DNA of 36,802 nucleotides from Bacteroidota bacterium (GCA_006226345.1 SBHD01000268.1:1-36802); one strand, 5' to 3'. Counted from the first letter of the stretch, positions 1 to 9,150 are shown. Notes: generated by a model from the letters alone, not told the origin. Program-made: numbers and translations.

Positions 1-9
1 AGTGCCGTA

Positions 10-3000
10 TCAGGACATTAGTTCTTCGTCAGCGTTATTGATCTTCGCCGAGTATTGTACACCCGGACGTGTATTCACCTCTTCCAGCACCTTGTAAGCA
101 ATTGCGCCGACTTCTTTGCTCGCCTTGTTTACAGCACTTTCCGGGTTATTCAGGTTACCAAACACAATAGCACCGGTCGGGCATGCTGTCTGACAGGCCG
201 TCCGAACGTCATTATCCAGGATAGCCCGGTTCTCCCGCTTCGCGGTCAGCTTGCCTTCCTGGATACGCTGGATGCAGAAAGAGCATTTCTCGATTACACC
301 ACGGCTGCGCACCGTTACATCCGGGTTGAGGACCATGCGAACCAGGTTGTCCGCGTAGTAGGGCTTTTCTTCGCCTTCCACCCAGAATACCTGCTCTTCG
401 TTTTTCGGCCAGAGGTCAGCAGTCGTGTAATCCAGCCAGTTGAAACGGCGCACTTTGTACGGACAGTTATTTGCACAGTACCGGGTACCGATACAACGGT
501 TGTAGGCCATCTGGTTGATGCCTTCCATCGAGTGGTTGGTAGCATTAACCGGGCATACATTCTCGCAAGGTGCATTATCACAATGCTGGCACATCATGGG
601 TTGATATACCACCTTGGGATTTTCAAAATCACCGTAGAAATACCGGTCAATACGCAACCAGGTCATTTCATGGTGCCGGCGTACTTCGTTCTTACCCACT
701 ACCGGGACGTTATTCTCACTGACACAGGCTACCTGGCAGGCGCCACAGCCCACGCAGGAGTTCAGGTCAATATACATACCCCATTTCAGACCGGCACCGA
801 AGAAATCGGTTTGGTCCGGGTACAGTGTTTGTTCGTTCAGGTGCTTGGCCTCCTTATGGAACTCGGCCATTTCTTCAGCCAGCCCGGGCAATTCTTTCAG
901 GTTGGCCTGGAAAATGATCGAACGATCCGTCAGCGCACCCTGGAAGCCTTTGTAACCAAGCGCCTTTTCGTCGACGTTGATCATCTCACCCTCTTCTTCA
1001 CCCATAGCGGTTACCCCCATGGTGTGGTGGTATTGCACACAGGCGAACTCTTTATCCTCGCCTACTTTGTCGGACACCTGTGCATTAGGAGCGTAATATT
1101 GGATCAGACCACCTTCAACCGGTAGCCATGGGTTGACATTCACCCCGAATCCTACGCCACAGCCGCCGGAAGTGCGTCCGCCACCCAGAGCGATCGATAC
1201 TGAGCCGGGAGCCTGCCCAAAGGTCCGGACAACCGTGCAGGTTAGTTTTTGGCCATTCACCTCAACGTCCACGTTGTCGCCATCATTGAGGCCTTTCCAG
1301 CCATTGATATTGTTTACGCCGTCCCATTCTACCGGAATGCTGAGGTAGTTCCCCCAAACCGTCCGCTGAAGCGGGTCCGGCATTTCCTGCAACCAGGGAT
1401 TGTGGGCGTATTGACCGTTGCCGAGGTTGACCGTCTCATAGAACGAGATCTCCAGTTCACCGGAGCCCGGCTGGTTTACAGCCGAACCGTTGAGGGAGAT
1501 ACCCGAATTGAAGGAGACGGAAGCCGAAGCGGGCTCAGTCTCAAACACACCATCATGCAGGCTCATATCCCAGAAGGCATCTGGCGTACTGTATTTACTC
1601 TGGCGGTTGAACATATCAGCAGTCCACATCGCCTTAAGGTATTCATATACCGGTTGGTCGGCCTGACGGTTCAGGTTCGGGCTGTCTGCCCATTCCAGCA
1701 GGGAATGTTCGGCCTGACGGGTATCGAACAACGGAGCGATCGTCGGTTGAACCAGGCTGTAGTGGCCAGTTGCAGGCTCTGCATCGCCCCAGGATTCCAG
1801 CTGATGGTTGGCCGGTGCTGCATGTGAACACATCGCAGTCGTTTCATCCATAGTACCGGAAAAAGAGATCCGGGTATTCACATTGGCAAAGGCTTCGCCG
1901 AATTCAGCAGCATTCGGCAGTTCATACGCCGGATTAGCCCCCCAGACAATGGCAATGGCAACTTGTCCGGCTTTCATTTCACCAATCAGCCGGGCCATTT
2001 CCCGCTCATCGCCCTGACGCATATTGTTCACCACACCGTAGTCGATCGTGCTGTTGATATTGGACAGCATATCGTTGATGCGGTTAATAATCACCTGCTC
2101 CATAATATTGTTGGAGCCGCTGACAACCAGGGACTTGCCCTGATTATTCACCAATTCGGCCGCTACTTTTTTCAGTGCCGCCTTGGCTTTGTCATTCAGT
2201 GCAGGAGCGCTGATGCTGCTGCCGCCCAAGCGTGCAGCCACCTCATTATACAGGGCGCAAATGGCTGCTCCCTGTTCGCTGGGCTTGATCTGTATCCGGT
2301 TGTCCGCGTTGGAACCAGTCAGCGACATTTTACTTTCAATCTGGTAGTGTCGCGACATAGTCGCACCCTCAACAGACTTGATCTTTCGCTTGGCAGCATA
2401 ACCACGGGCATATTCGACCGGGCTGATCCAGGTACCCAGGAAATCAGCGTCAAAGGAAACAACAACATCTGCCTGATCGAACTTATAGGTAGGAATGCCC
2501 CGAACACCAAAACACTGCTGGTTGGCCGCAAGCATGGCGGCACTGGATACCGGATCATACGTGACAACCTTGGAATTCGGATATTTTGCAGTGAACTCTC
2601 CCAATGCCTTTTTCGCCATCGGGCTGATCAGCGTATTGGAGATGATCCGGATATTACCACCCAGTTGAAGCTGACCTTTAACCTTGGCATCCAGGTCTTT
2701 CCAACTCAATTTTTTTACTTCACCATTTTCAATGGTGCCCGCATGCTGCAGCCGGCGGTTATCGTAGAGGCTCAAAACCATTGCCTGTGCCCGTGCACTT
2801 GTGCCACCGGCAGTGATACCGCTAAGGGTATTCCCCTCGATCTTGATCGGCCGACCTTCACGGGTCTTAACCAGAATGGAACAATAATCACCGCCATTGA
2901 CAAAAGAGGAGGCAAAATAATTAGCCACGCCCGGAACAATATCGTCCGGCTTTGTCACATAGGGGATTGCCTTTTTAACCGGGATCTCACAAGATGCCGC

Positions 3001-3180
3001 CAATGTGGCAGCGCCCAGTCCAAAGCCCATCAATTTAAGAAAGTCACGGCGCGAAGCCGCCCACTTGCCGTCGGTTTCGGCAATGTTTTCCACGGAAAAC
3101 TCCTGTTCAGCGGATTGAAGGAAAGATTCCTCGCGGTTCAGATCTTCCGTGTTTACCCAAATACCGTTATCGTGGTGCAT
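10..3180 (-). CDS. actB: Alternative complex III iron-sulfur subunit ActB (molybdopterin oxidoreductase-like)
   Basis: Large iron-sulfur subunit of alternative complex III, the quinol:electron-acceptor oxidoreductase that replaces bc1 in many Bacteroidota. About 1056 residues. From the ATG at 3180 the protein starts MHHDNGIWVNTEDLN; the frame continues upstream only to a TTG at 3216, so I prefer the ATG. A twin-arginine motif (SRRDFLK, Arg44-Arg45) precedes a hydrophobic stretch ending LAASC (Cys64), which suggests Tat export and possible lipidation. The middle is molybdopterin-oxidoreductase-like; in this family no molybdenum cofactor is bound. The C-terminal third carries four cysteine clusters (CVGCGACQVAC, CQHCDNAPCENVCP, CIGTRYCANNCP, CSFC...CQTACP), as expected for three 4Fe-4S and one 3Fe-4S centre. 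It follows actA by 118 bases. The next act gene should lie beyond base 1. Confidence 0.93.
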   Translation of the reverse strand: MHHDNGIWVNTEDLNREESFLQSAEQEFSVENIAETDGKWAASRRDFLKLMGFGLGAATLAASCEIPVKKAIPYVTKPDDIVPGVANYFASSFVNGGDYCSILVKTREGRPIKIEGNTLSGITAGGTSARAQAMVLSLYDNRRLQHAGTIENGEVKKLSWKDLDAKVKGQLQLGGNIRIISNTLISPMAKKALGEFTAKYPNSKVVTYDPVSSAAMLAANQQCFGVRGIPTYKFDQADVVVSFDADFLGTWISPVEYARGYAAKRKIKSVEGATMSRHYQIESKMSLTGSNADNRIQIKPSEQGAAICALYNEVAARLGGSSISAPALNDKAKAALKKVAAELVNNQGKSLVVSGSNNIMEQVIINRINDMLSNINSTIDYGVVNNMRQGDEREMARLIGEMKAGQVAIAIVWGANPAYELPNAAEFGEAFANVNTRISFSGTMDETTAMCSHAAPANHQLESWGDAEPATGHYSLVQPTIAPLFDTRQAEHSLLEWADSPNLNRQADQPVYEYLKAMWTADMFNRQSKYSTPDAFWDMSLHDGVFETEPASASVSFNSGISLNGSAVNQPGSGELEISFYETVNLGNGQYAHNPWLQEMPDPLQRTVWGNYLSIPVEWDGVNNINGWKGLNDGDNVDVEVNGQKLTCTVVRTFGQAPGSVSIALGGGRTSGGCGVGFGVNVNPWLPVEGGLIQYYAPNAQVSDKVGEDKEFACVQYHHTMGVTAMGEEEGEMINVDEKALGYKGFQGALTDRSIIFQANLKELPGLAEEMAEFHKEAKHLNEQTLYPDQTDFFGAGLKWGMYIDLNSCVGCGACQVACVSENNVPVVGKNEVRRHHEMTWLRIDRYFYGDFENPKVVYQPMMCQHCDNAPCENVCPVNATNHSMEGINQMAYNRCIGTRYCANNCPYKVRRFNWLDYTTADLWPKNEEQVFWVEGEEKPYYADNLVRMVLNPDVTVRSRGVIEKCSFCIQRIQEGKLTAKRENRAILDNDVRTACQTACPTGAIVFGNLNNPESAVNKASKEVGAIAYKVLEEVNTRPGVQYSAKINNADEELMS

Positions 3181-3298
3181 ATTATTATTGAGTATGGATT
3201 TTAATAATGTGGCCAATTGGTCTTAATGTGGTCAAGGTGTTGAATTAGTGCCGGCAGGATCAGGTTACTGACCTGTTTACCCGGTTCCCCGCATCAGA

Positions 3299-4705
3299 TC
3301 AATAGTGGCATTTCTGGCATTCAAGGCCACCTATATCGGCAACCGTAACTTTCGTGCGCTTGCCGTCTTTCAGTTCCTGATGGTAACGTTCGTATTGTTT
3401 GTAGTAATCGTTATCCGCAAATTTCACTTCCGTTTCGCGGTGGCAGTTGATACACCAGCCCATACCGAGAGTGGAATATTGGTATACTTCTTCCATTTCT
3501 TCCACCAGGCCGTGGCACTTCTGACATTCGAGTTTGCCTACGGATACATGCTGAGCGTGGTTAAAGTATACGTGGTCGGGCAGGTTATGGATCCGGACCC
3601 ATTCGATCGGTCCCTGGATCTTGCCATTGGAATCATTTTTAAGCGATTTTACAATGCCGTCCCATTCCACCTGAACAATACTGCGACCGGCATCATTCAT
3701 TGCCGTCAGGCTGTTGGCAGACATATACTCCTGGCCGATCCATTTCTTATACAGATCTTCAATCTGTTTTTCCGTCCAGTTCTCATAGTCAGAAATATAC
3801 TGCCCGGTAATTGGGTCAAAACCAATGGATGCATAGATCTTGGTGATCTCAGAAGTGCCGGTGATCGTACCTTTTTTGACTGCGGCATGGCAATTCATAC
3901 AAGTATTGGTACCCGGGATCATGGAGTGCTTGGAGCGACGGGCAGCATCATGGCAATACTGGCAGTCGATCTTGTTTACACCGGCATGGATCTGGTGGCT
4001 GAATGCAATGGGCTGCTCTGGCTGGTAGTTTTGCTGGCGGCCCATGTTGGTCGCATTGTCAACCGTTTTATAGCCGAAGATCAAGGTCAGCGCAAACACC
4101 AGGAAGGCAATCGCGCCTTTGGTTGACAGCACTTGTGCGAGCGTCCGTGTTACCGGCGCTTCACCAGCCTGCACACGCGTAATGTTGGCCAGGTTGTCAA
4201 TGATCCGCATCATCGCAAAGGCCAGCAGGGCCAGGATAAGGGCAAGGCCGGCGAACAGCCACATGTTATTGCTCCCTTTCGAGGCCGTATCGGCTCCAGC
4301 GCCGGCGCCGGTGTCTACAATCGGCTTGGCATTAGCAACATCGTTGATATACAGAATAATGCTCTCGATCTGATCATCCGTCAGACCAGGAAAGTTGTTC
4401 ATAATAGTGGGCTTCCACTCATTCCAGAGTTCCGTTGCGCGTGGATGGCCTTCAGAAACCATGGTCTGAGAAGCCCGGATCCACTTGTACAGATCAGCGC
4501 GGGGGTAATCAGCCCAACGGTCTTCCAGGCCGGCCAGAGCAGGACCTGTAAGCCGGTCCTTCATGTTCTTATTGTGACAAGCGGCACAGTTGGCGGAAAA
4601 CAGGCTTTTGCCTTCTTCAATGGTGGGTTGCGCCTGAATGGCGGCAGCGGCAAAAATCAGAAATGAAAATACCCAGCAGATGCGTTTCAGCAACATATTA
4701 TACAT
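3299..4705 (-). CDS. actA: Alternative complex III multiheme cytochrome c subunit ActA with N-terminal monoheme domain
   Basis: Multiheme cytochrome c of alternative complex III, 468 residues, first visible gene of the act operon. Signal peptide about 1-25 (AIQA-Q). An N-terminal class I-like cytochrome domain holds one CxxCH at 40-44 (CAACH). Two hydrophobic segments follow at about 148-166 and 198-212. The C-terminal half carries five more CxxCH motifs: CQYCH 248-252, CMNCH 269-273, CQKCH 394-398, CINCH 418-422 and CQKCH 463-467, the last one residue from the C-terminus. The classical ActA is pentaheme and the monoheme partner (ActE) is a separate protein, so six motifs in a 1+5 layout look like a fusion of the two. 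Start at the ATG 4705; an in-frame ATG nine bases later (4696) would serve equally well. Two promoter-like modules lie upstream. Confidence 0.9.
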   Translation of the reverse strand: MYNMLLKRICWVFSFLIFAAAAIQAQPTIEEGKSLFSANCAACHNKNMKDRLTGPALAGLEDRWADYPRADLYKWIRASQTMVSEGHPRATELWNEWKPTIMNNFPGLTDDQIESIILYINDVANAKPIVDTGAGAGADTASKGSNNMWLFAGLALILALLAFAMMRIIDNLANITRVQAGEAPVTRTLAQVLSTKGAIAFLVFALTLIFGYKTVDNATNMGRQQNYQPEQPIAFSHQIHAGVNKIDCQYCHDAARRSKHSMIPGTNTCMNCHAAVKKGTITGTSEITKIYASIGFDPITGQYISDYENWTEKQIEDLYKKWIGQEYMSANSLTAMNDAGRSIVQVEWDGIVKSLKNDSNGKIQGPIEWVRIHNLPDHVYFNHAQHVSVGKLECQKCHGLVEEMEEVYQYSTLGMGWCINCHRETEVKFADNDYYKQYERYHQELKDGKRTKVTVADIGGLECQKCHY

Positions 4706-4798
4706 GCTAGTTAATGGCAGTTTGTCAATTCAAACGTTGACTCAATCGGATGACCCAAATCAGTGGTCGAAAAGACCCAAGTCATGGATTTGTCAGCG

Positions 4799-4829
4799 CA
4801 AAAATACCAATGGTCTGATTTCCGCCAAA
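4799..4829 (-). promoter_or_regulatory. Proximal promoter (P2) of the act operon
   Basis: On the minus strand a TTTG (4829-4826) is followed after exactly 19 bases by TATTTTTG (4806-4799), matching the Bacteroidota primary sigma consensus TTTG / TAnnTTTG. Transcription should start near 4790, leaving a leader of about 90 bases before actA. Confidence 0.6.
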
Positions 4830-4918
4830 CGAAGTGTTAAAACACCCCCTTATTTAGACGCATTCTAAACATGTTGTTTGAGAATACCGCGTTAACAAAC
4901 CGTTAAAAATTTGCGTCG

Positions 4919-4948
4919 CAAAGGTAGACAAGGCCGGCAGCATTGCAA
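4919..4948 (-). promoter_or_regulatory. Distal promoter (P1) of the act operon
   Basis: A TTG (4948-4946) precedes TACCTTTG (4926-4919) by 19 bases on the minus strand, a full match to the Bacteroidota promoter consensus. It lies in the space after the CRTAC1 gene stop and would give a leader of about 205 bases. With the module at 4799-4829 it forms a tandem promoter pair. Confidence 0.62.
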
Positions 4949-4979
4949 GAAATTGGTCAAATTTTTCCTGCCGAAAAAA

Positions 4980-7259
4980 CTACTGCACCGGTGCGCACAT
5001 TGGAATCGTCCCGTCTGATTTTTTGAACACCAGTGGCTTAATAGGAGCTTCTGCCAACTCCGACGCACCTTCTCTCAGCTGAAAAAACCGGTCGACCGGG
5101 ACATGTTCAAAGGTCTGTGTCGTGCCACTTGCCGGCCAAAACACCTGAAGCATATCAATTTGCCTGGCGTTACCCAGACCGATTTCCCGGCGGAAAGGCG
5201 AGCAACCGAAACTTCCTCCTGAATTAACCTCGCGTACGACTTTACGCTGCTGTCCGTTTTCCTGGAATGTAAGAACGACTCTGACACCAATCGCTGCCTT
5301 GTTGGACTGCACGCCTTCCAGGTCCAGGCAGATCCAATGATTGGTATTTCGGGCCTGGTTCAGATAAAATGCGTTGGGATAGGCATCACCACGGTATGCT
5401 CCTCCCAGATCTATGTGAATATCCTGATCGCCATCATTATCAACATCGGCAAATGAAACACCATGCCCTTTTTGCAACTGGCCGAGCCGGGAAGAGATGG
5501 TTGCATCCCCAAAGCGCTGTCCCCCGAGATTGCGGAAAAGTTTGTTCGGAATCAGCGAACTATAGTTCGGGTTTCCCGTACCCAGGTAAAAATCGAGATA
5601 TCCGTCATTGTCGATGTCACCGAAATTAGCCCCCATGGCAAAGGCTGTCTGGTTCAGCCCCAAAGACCGGGTAACATTGGTAAAAGTGCCGTCACCATTG
5701 TTGCGGTATATATATGCTCCGCCGGCCGCCTGTTGGTTCGCTGTCAGATATTGTTGGGCTGCATAAAAGGAAAGCGGCCGCTCGAAATCATAATTACATA
5801 CGAAAATATCCAGCCAACCATCGTTGTTGTAATCCCAAAACCAGGTCGGGAACGCAGGAAAGATCTCTTTTTCAAACCCTGCAACAGCCGAAACGTTTTC
5901 AAAAGCAACCTGCTGGCCTTTTTGTCCTTTGTTCCGAAGCAAGGCCTTTACGCCGTTCATGGTTGTCAGGAACAGATCGGGCCAGCCGTCGTTGTCATAA
6001 TCGCCGGAAGCTACACCTTTAAAATATCCATTAAAGTTTAACCCGGCTGCTGCTGCTGCGTCCGAAAAGGTCCCGTCCTGGTTGTTAATATAAAGTTCAC
6101 AGGGATGCAAGGCTGAACTGTCCAGGGTTTCATTTCCGATAAACAGGTCCAGCCAGCCATCCTGGTTGAAGTCATTCCAGGTAGCTGTCTGTGTCGGATG
6201 AAATGAAAGCAGGCCGGCATCGATCGTCACGTCGGTAAAGGTTCCGTCACCATTGTTGCGCAACAGTGAGTTGGGCTGCTTCCCGAATTCGGACTGCCAG
6301 CCACCGCGCAGCACAAAAATATCCAGCCAGCCATCGTTGTTGTAATCCGTCTGTAACAGATTCAGACCACCGGTCAGTTGGGCAAGTCCCGATTGGCTGG
6401 AATAATCGGAAAAAGTGCCGTCAGCATTGTTGTGAAAAAAATGCATCGGGTCGTCCAGCCCCCAGCCGGACAGAACCAGGTCCAGGTAACCATCATTATC
6501 AAAATCATCAACGATACTGCCGCCAGCCCTGTTATTGACAGCAATGCCGAGGTCGGGCGCCAGATCAACAAAAGGAGCACAGAGCTTGTCATCGGTATCC
6601 AGACCAGGGATAAGCCAGTGTTTCGGCACAGCACGGGGGTATTCCCCCAATGTCATGTAGGCAATGTTGAGTAGCCAGCGCGCTTCCGGATTGTTCGGAT
6701 CGGATTCCAGGAGTGCTTCCAGCGTTTGTACGGCTTTGCGCCCGGCGATCTGGTCTTGATGAATGCCGGATCCCTTGATCGGCATAATACAGGATTCGGC
6801 GGCATGGCCATTGATACAATTATTTCGTTCTGCCAGCCGCAGGTAGGCAATAGCCAGACTTTTCCGGATCTGGCTTAGGGCATCCGGCGCTCCCTGTACC
6901 TGGTTGGCCAGGGATTCATACAGGGCCACCGCCTGCTCCTCATCACCGTATTCCAGCAGAACACCAGCTTTGATAAAGGTAAAGTTGAGTTTGCGGGACG
7001 GATCCGTAGTTGTTGCCAGCAGGGAGTCGCAGAACTGTAACCTGGCCTCGGCACAAAAGCTGTTTTGAAACTGAAATATTTTTTTTCGGGTCTCCGCCAG
7101 GATGTCCAGCATCTTTTGATGAGAGTCCGGTTGAACGGGCGCCTTTTGTTCAGGCGAACCGGAGCATCCAGTACCTCCAAGCAGAAAAAAAAGCAACAGC
7201 AGTGCAGTTATTCCAGAAAGCAGCCGGCTGGTGGGCAAACCAAAAATGAAAACGGGCAT
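4980..7259 (-). CDS. CRTAC1-like FG-GAP/VCBS repeat lipoprotein with ASPIC/UnbV domain
   Basis: Predicted secreted calcium-binding repeat protein, 759 residues from the ATG at 7259. The signal peptide (MPVFIFGLPTSRLL then a leucine-rich core) ends at GGTGC, making Cys32 a probable lipid anchor. A helical TPR-like region follows (for example LESDPNNPEARWLLNIAYMT), then at least seven FG-GAP/VCBS repeats with the motif DxDNDGxxD (DFDNDGYLDLVL, DYNNDGWLDIFV, DFNQDGWLDLFI, DYDNDGWPDLFL, DYNNDGWLDIFV, DIDNDGYLDFYL, DVDNDGDQDIHI), and a C-terminal ASPIC/UnbV domain (VNSGGSFGCSPF, GLG, VFWPASG). The frame is open upstream to a TTG at 7328 and has an ATG at 7313, but a strong promoter at 7292-7321 overlaps that extension, so the ATG at 7259 is the best start. 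Function unknown; CRTAC1 proteins are often outer-membrane or surface proteins. Confidence 0.85.
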   Translation of the reverse strand: MPVFIFGLPTSRLLSGITALLLLFFLLGGTGCSGSPEQKAPVQPDSHQKMLDILAETRKKIFQFQNSFCAEARLQFCDSLLATTTDPSRKLNFTFIKAGVLLEYGDEEQAVALYESLANQVQGAPDALSQIRKSLAIAYLRLAERNNCINGHAAESCIMPIKGSGIHQDQIAGRKAVQTLEALLESDPNNPEARWLLNIAYMTLGEYPRAVPKHWLIPGLDTDDKLCAPFVDLAPDLGIAVNNRAGGSIVDDFDNDGYLDLVLSGWGLDDPMHFFHNNADGTFSDYSSQSGLAQLTGGLNLLQTDYNNDGWLDIFVLRGGWQSEFGKQPNSLLRNNGDGTFTDVTIDAGLLSFHPTQTATWNDFNQDGWLDLFIGNETLDSSALHPCELYINNQDGTFSDAAAAAGLNFNGYFKGVASGDYDNDGWPDLFLTTMNGVKALLRNKGQKGQQVAFENVSAVAGFEKEIFPAFPTWFWDYNNDGWLDIFVCNYDFERPLSFYAAQQYLTANQQAAGGAYIYRNNGDGTFTNVTRSLGLNQTAFAMGANFGDIDNDGYLDFYLGTGNPNYSSLIPNKLFRNLGGQRFGDATISSRLGQLQKGHGVSFADVDNDGDQDIHIDLGGAYRGDAYPNAFYLNQARNTNHWICLDLEGVQSNKAAIGVRVVLTFQENGQQRKVVREVNSGGSFGCSPFRREIGLGNARQIDMLQVFWPASGTTQTFEHVPVDRFFQLREGASELAEAPIKPLVFKKSDGTIPMCAPVQ

Positions 7260-7291
7260 AGCGAAAAGCAAGTTTGAAAAAGCCAACAATA

Positions 7292-7321
7292 CAAAGGTCT
7301 GCTGAATTTCCATCCCGGCAA
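7292..7321 (-). promoter_or_regulatory. Promoter of the CRTAC1 gene
   Basis: A TTG (7321-7319) and GACCTTTG (7299-7292) are separated by 19 bases on the minus strand. Only the first base of the -7 element departs from TAnnTTTG. Start of transcription near 7285 leaves about 25 bases before the ATG at 7259 and rules against the longer TTG-initiated reading. Its -33 element overlaps the U tract of the upstream terminator. Confidence 0.5.
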
Positions 7322-7362
7322 AAAACAAAATGCCTGAAACAGCATTGAACTGTTCCAGGCAT
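7320..7362 (-). terminator. Intrinsic terminator of the beta-barrel gene
   Basis: On the minus strand a 13-bp stem (7362-7350 with 7342-7330, one G-U pair) closes a 7-base loop and is followed by TTTGTTTTTT. It begins 23 bases after the stop of the gene at 7386-8000. Confidence 0.85.
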
Positions 7363-7385
7363 TAATAATTCTTCTGATTCAGGCT

Positions 7386-8000
7386 CTACTTGTTTCCACC
7401 CAGAATATACGCTAGTCCTACCCCAATCACACTGCTGGTGACCTTGACATCAAACAGGTCTGCCTGATCCTTTGGCACCACATTGGCAAAGCCGTGATTG
7501 TAGGATACAAAGGCACGCAATGCCCCGAATTCATACCCCAGTTCCAAACCGGCTCCATAGTCGAGTGAACTGTAGTCATCCTCCAGATCACTGCCAAAAT
7601 CGATGTTTTCCTCTTCTCCATCGGCTTTCGACTTTCCGGCAATACCCATACCTACAAAGGGGCCAACACCAACGAACACTCCGCCGGCACGGAATGTCAG
7701 TTGAACCGGCACCTGCAGATAGATCGGGTTGATACGCCCTTCAAATGCCGATTCTTCCACCTTAAAACCCTTGCCCGCCACTTCGACACCCACATCCAGG
7801 CCGAGGCTCCCACCCAGGCCGAACTCGGCATGTCCGCCTAACAGGAAGGTCGGGAGTACTTTGTTGTTGTCCACATCATCGCCCATCACATTCGCCAATG
7901 CGAGATCGGCTTTCATGATGAATTTGGGCTGAGCGAAGACACTAAATGGAACCAGCAGCAGCAATATTGCCGCACACGATTGAGTGAATAATCTTTTCAT
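7386..8000 (-). CDS. Small outer-membrane beta-barrel protein (porin family)
   Basis: 204 residues with a clear signal peptide (MKRLFTQSC then AILLLLVPFSVFA-Q, cleavage about 23). The mature part has alternating hydrophobic strands rich in Gly and aromatic residues (LLGGHAEFGLGGSLGLDVGV, LQVPVQLTFRAGGVFVGVGP, YGAGLELGYEFGALRAFVSY) and ends in IGVGLAYILGG, the pattern of the OMP_b-brl_2 type eight-stranded barrels common in Bacteroidota. No specific ligand or role can be read. It stands alone with its own terminator; no clear promoter was found, and the long palindrome at 8086-8269 lies upstream of it. Confidence 0.8.
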   Translation of the reverse strand: MKRLFTQSCAAILLLLVPFSVFAQPKFIMKADLALANVMGDDVDNNKVLPTFLLGGHAEFGLGGSLGLDVGVEVAGKGFKVEESAFEGRINPIYLQVPVQLTFRAGGVFVGVGPFVGMGIAGKSKADGEEENIDFGSDLEDDYSSLDYGAGLELGYEFGALRAFVSYNHGFANVVPKDQADLFDVKVTSSVIGVGLAYILGGNK

Positions 8001-8085
8001 TTGGAAAAGTATTTAAAGAGTGAATGATTGATTTGGAGCGAAAACCACAATTTGCCGGGTGGTTGCGTTGGTAAATGTAATTATC

Positions 8086-8269
8086 AAAATGGCTAAGAAG
8101 CTGTTTGAGTTAACCATTTTGGTTTTGTTATGCTCCTTTTTAACCTGTTTTTCGTTCCCAAAATCCTTATTTAACTCAGGCTAAACTCCGGTTTTGGTGC
8201 CTCAATCAGATTAAAAATGATCTATAACAAACTCCAAAAGCCTAACTCAAACAGCCTCTTAGTGTTTTT
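8086..8269. repeat. Large imperfect palindrome between lipA and the beta-barrel gene
   Basis: The outer arms 8093-8112 and 8243-8262 are complementary at 19 of 20 positions. Pairing resumes inward with small offsets: 8117-8122 with 8234-8239, 8124-8131 with 8224-8231, 8137-8143 with 8211-8217, and 8158-8163 with 8192-8197. An AAAA/TTTT pair at 8086-8089 and 8266-8269 extends it outward. The unpaired centre is about 8166-8189. The unit fills the space after the lipA stop and has no coding potential. It may be a degenerate foldback or MITE-like element, or a structured RNA. Confidence 0.7.
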
Positions 8270-8271
8270 AG

Positions 8272-9150
8272 TTAAAACACATGCCGTTCAGCATGGTAAC
8301 TGGACCGCACTAACGGGCCGCTTTCCACATATTTCAGGCCTTTTTGCAAACCAACTTCCCGGTATTCGGCAAATGTATCGGGATGCACAAACTCGGCTAC
8401 TGCAATATGCATTTTGGTCGGCTGCAGATACTGTCCGATGGTAAGGATATCGCAACCATGCTCAACCAGGTCATCCATGATCCGGAAGACTTCGTCCCTG
8501 GTTTCACCAAGCCCTACCATGATACCGCTTTTCGTCCGCTGGCCATATTCCTTAGTCCGGCGGATCTGTTCCAGGCTGCGTTCGTATTTAGCCTGGGGCC
8601 GCACTTTCCGGTAGAGGCTTTGCACCGTTTCCATATTATGGCTGACCACTTCCTGGCCGGCGGAGATCATCCGTTCCAGGGCTTCCCAGTTAGCTTTTAC
8701 ATCTGGAATAAGAGTTTCGATCGTCGTTTCCGGACTGCGTTCCTTGACGGCGCGGACGGTCTGGTACCAGATCTCGGCGCCTCGATCCTTGAGTTCATCC
8801 CGGTTGACGGAGGTGATCACGGCGTGCTTGACCTGCATGAGCCAGATCGCCTCGGCGACCCGCCGGGGCTCGTCTTCGTCATATTCATTAGGCCGGCCGG
8901 TCTTCACGGCGCAGAACGAACATGACCGCGTGCATACATTGCCCAGGATCATAAAGGTGGCCGTGCCGGCACCCCAACATTCTCCCATATTGGGGCAGCT
9001 TCCGCTCTGGCAGATAGTATGGAGTTTGAATTCGTCCACGATACTGCGCACGTTGCGATAGCTCTCGCCCATAGGCAGTTTTACCTTGAGCCATTCCGGA
9101 CGTTTTGGACGGGATTCGGATGTGTTATTGGCAATAGGAAGTTCAAGCAT
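8272..9150 (-). CDS. lipA: Lipoyl synthase
   Basis: Radical SAM enzyme that inserts two sulfurs into protein-bound octanoyl groups to make lipoyl cofactor. 292 residues, normal length. The auxiliary cluster motif [12 protein letters not shown] (Cys47, 52, 58) and the radical SAM motif CTRSCSFC (Cys73, 77, 80) are both present, as is the conserved C-terminal RSSYHAE. The start is the ATG at 9150. It lies 92 bases after the secreted protein at 9243-10019 and may be co-transcribed with it. No terminator is obvious, but a long palindrome follows the stop. Confidence 0.97.
   Translation of the reverse strand: MLELPIANNTSESRPKRPEWLKVKLPMGESYRNVRSIVDEFKLHTICQSGSCPNMGECWGAGTATFMILGNVCTRSCSFCAVKTGRPNEYDEDEPRRVAEAIWLMQVKHAVITSVNRDELKDRGAEIWYQTVRAVKERSPETTIETLIPDVKANWEALERMISAGQEVVSHNMETVQSLYRKVRPQAKYERSLEQIRRTKEYGQRTKSGIMVGLGETRDEVFRIMDDLVEHGCDILTIGQYLQPTKMHIAVAEFVHPDTFAEYREVGLQKGLKYVESGPLVRSSYHAERHVF

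Noticed and set aside
55-1125. Long open frame on the strand opposite actB
   Set aside because: It is entirely antisense to a well-recognised gene, has no family resemblance, and comes from codon bias of actB.
1963-3204. A second long open frame (413 codons) opposite actB
   Set aside because: Same reason: it overlaps the actB coding strand in full and shows no recognisable domain.
3181-3216. Longer actB starting at TTG 3216
   Set aside because: An ATG 36 bases later gives an N-terminus like other ActB proteins, and the extra 12 residues add no recognisable feature.
7260-7328. N-terminal extension of the CRTAC1 gene to a TTG codon
   Set aside because: A -33/-7 promoter module lies in it and the lipoprotein signal starts at the ATG 7259.
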